A stretch of 64,000 nt of DNA from UBA4877 sp002399345 (lineage in GTDB: Bacteria > Bacillota > Thermoanaerobacteria > Thermoanaerobacterales > UBA4877), in NCBI GenBank assembly GCA_036752905.1, contig DAIORT010000004.1, forward strand, positions 1 through 64,000, written 5' to 3'. Shown here piece after piece: positions 63,532 through 64,000 of this stretch. The translations under genes were made by a program, and so were the position numbers. Under the pieces are notes generated by a model. The model was not told the DNA's origin and did not search any database. It saw nothing but the letters and a program-made list of their open reading frames with translations. Numbering within the stretch: position 1 is the stretch's first letter; each line of letters begins with the position of its first letter.

Positions 63532-64000
63532 ATGAAATCTTTGGTTTTAGCAGAAAAACCCAGCGTGGCCAAGGAAATTGCCAGGGTTTTAAAGTGTAAT
63601 AAAAAGAACAAGGGTTATTGTGAGGGCAAGGACTATGTTGTTACATGGGCTTTGGGACATCTTGTGACTCTAGCGGAGCCGGAGGTATACGATAAAAAAT
63701 ATAAAGAATGGAGGCTGGATGATCTCCCCATGATGCCGCCTAAGATGAACCTTCGAGTGATCGGACAGACATCCCATCAGTATAAGATTGTGAAACACCT
63801 GATGGATCGCAGGGATATTTCACAGCTCATTATTGCTACTGATGCTGGTCGTGAAGGAGAGCTTGTTGCAAGATGGATAATGATTAAAGCTGGCTGGAAA
63901 AAACCGTTTAAACGATTATGGATTTCTTCGCAGACGGACAGAGCCATAAAGGAAGGCTTTGACAATCTTCGGCCAGGCCATGCCTATGACAACCTCTATC
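63532..64000 (+). CDS. topB: DNA topoisomerase III, type IA (3' end outside window)
   Basis: Relaxes and decatenates DNA via a single-strand passage mechanism. The first 156 residues are visible: the Toprim domain opening [27 protein letters not shown], the acidic metal site [14 protein letters not shown] and [12 protein letters not shown], in the order of TopB/TopoIII. The frame is open to the window end. ATG 63532 starts the conserved N-terminus, but the ribosome site is weak (GAGGATAGTGAG about 8-19 bases upstream). A GGCCAGGCC at 63971 is here in an Arg-Pro-Gly frame. Confidence 0.93.
   Translation, partial: MKSLVLAEKPSVAKEIARVLKCNKKNKGYCEGKDYVVTWALGHLVTLAEPEVYDKKYKEWRLDDLPMMPPKMNLRVIGQTSHQYKIVKHLMDRRDISQLIIATDAGREGELVARWIMIKAGWKKPFKRLWISSQTDRAIKEGFDNLRPGHAYDNLY

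Larger units (their letters stand above)
1343..63979. repeat. Dispersed palindrome GGCCWGGCC, 21 exact copies
   Basis: Exact copies begin at 1343, 2757, 4666, 8811, 9982, 14026, 16831, 22403, 30330, 31034, 31811, 34316, 39560, 46140, 48797, 50251, 50629, 52198, 54013, 56607 and 63971. All lie inside genes on either strand. Eighteen read Gly-Leu-Ala or Gly-Gln-Ala in the gene's frame; three (1343, 34316, 63971) use another frame. Near copies differing in the last base lie at 30585, 54094, 60911 and 62899. The palindrome contains CCWGG flanked by GGCC on both sides. Meaning unknown; see findings. Confidence 0.9.

Noticed and set aside
1..64000. CRISPR arrays, rRNA, tRNA, T-box leaders, insertion sequences, prophage
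   Set aside because: Looked for regular repeats, the GGTTCGA tRNA arm, T-box ends and transposase motifs; none convincing in this window.

Overview
The window looks like chromosome from a low-GC (roughly 40% G+C by eye), motile, spore-forming anaerobe of the class Clostridia. The signs are gram-positive Shine-Dalgarno sequences with ATG/GTG/TTG starts, a Bacillus/Clostridium-type flagellar late cluster, a GerAB-type germinant permease, a flavodiiron oxygen/NO reductase, 2-hydroxyacyl-CoA-dehydratase-type activases, and the core order uvrB-uvrA-FHA-SEDS-PBP-uvrC-hprK ... murB-rapZ-yvcK-whiA ... dnaE-pfkA-pyk. I would lean to a Thermoanaerobacterales-like lineage but cannot name a species.

Layout. 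1-8 kb: end of a 2-hydroxyacid dehydrogenase, then the flagellar block (yvyF remnant, flgM, flgN, flgK, flgL, fliW, csrA) with a sigma-D promoter before flgM; FliW is fused to a nicotinamidase-like domain. A thioesterase, a flavodiiron protein and a PrcB-like protein follow. 8-14 kb: aroB, a UbiB/ABC1 kinase (minus strand), a decayed oxidoreductase gene, ribosomal protein L25, an S58 peptidase and coaX. 14-19 kb: an accessory stretch with a broken TetR gene, a helical protein, a small membrane protein, a 26-residue membrane micro-ORF, two tandem geranylgeranyl-reductase-like flavoproteins and a convergent GerAB gene. 19-36 kb: division, envelope and repair core (ftsEX, EnvC-like peptidase, ctp protease, MinJ-like PDZ protein, uvrB, uvrA, FHA, SEDS, PBP, uvrC, hprK, sugar-phosphate isomerase). 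36-41 kb: orphan solute-binding protein, then a copper regulon (copZ, copA) with two matching promoter/operator units and a zinc-ribbon microprotein. 41-56 kb: murB, rapZ, yvcK, three CoA-dehydratase-related genes, whiA, a CBS/hotdog regulator, dnaE, pfkA, pyk. 56-64 kb: a GntR-controlled ABC exporter (minus), then an amino-acid catabolic unit (ornithine-cyclodeaminase family, aminotransferase, broken YfcC transporter, sigma-54 activator) with a sigma-54 promoter candidate, and the start of topB.

Signals that ordinary annotation would miss: (1) the 9-bp palindrome GGCCWGGCC occurs exactly 21 times, against about 0.1 expected at this base composition, almost always as Gly-Leu-Ala or Gly-Gln-Ala codons but also in other frames; (2) copA and yvcK both appear to start with ACG behind very strong, correctly spaced ribosome binding sites; (3) the FliW-nicotinamidase fusion; (4) four decaying genes, each frameshifted and most also missing sequence, among otherwise intact operons.
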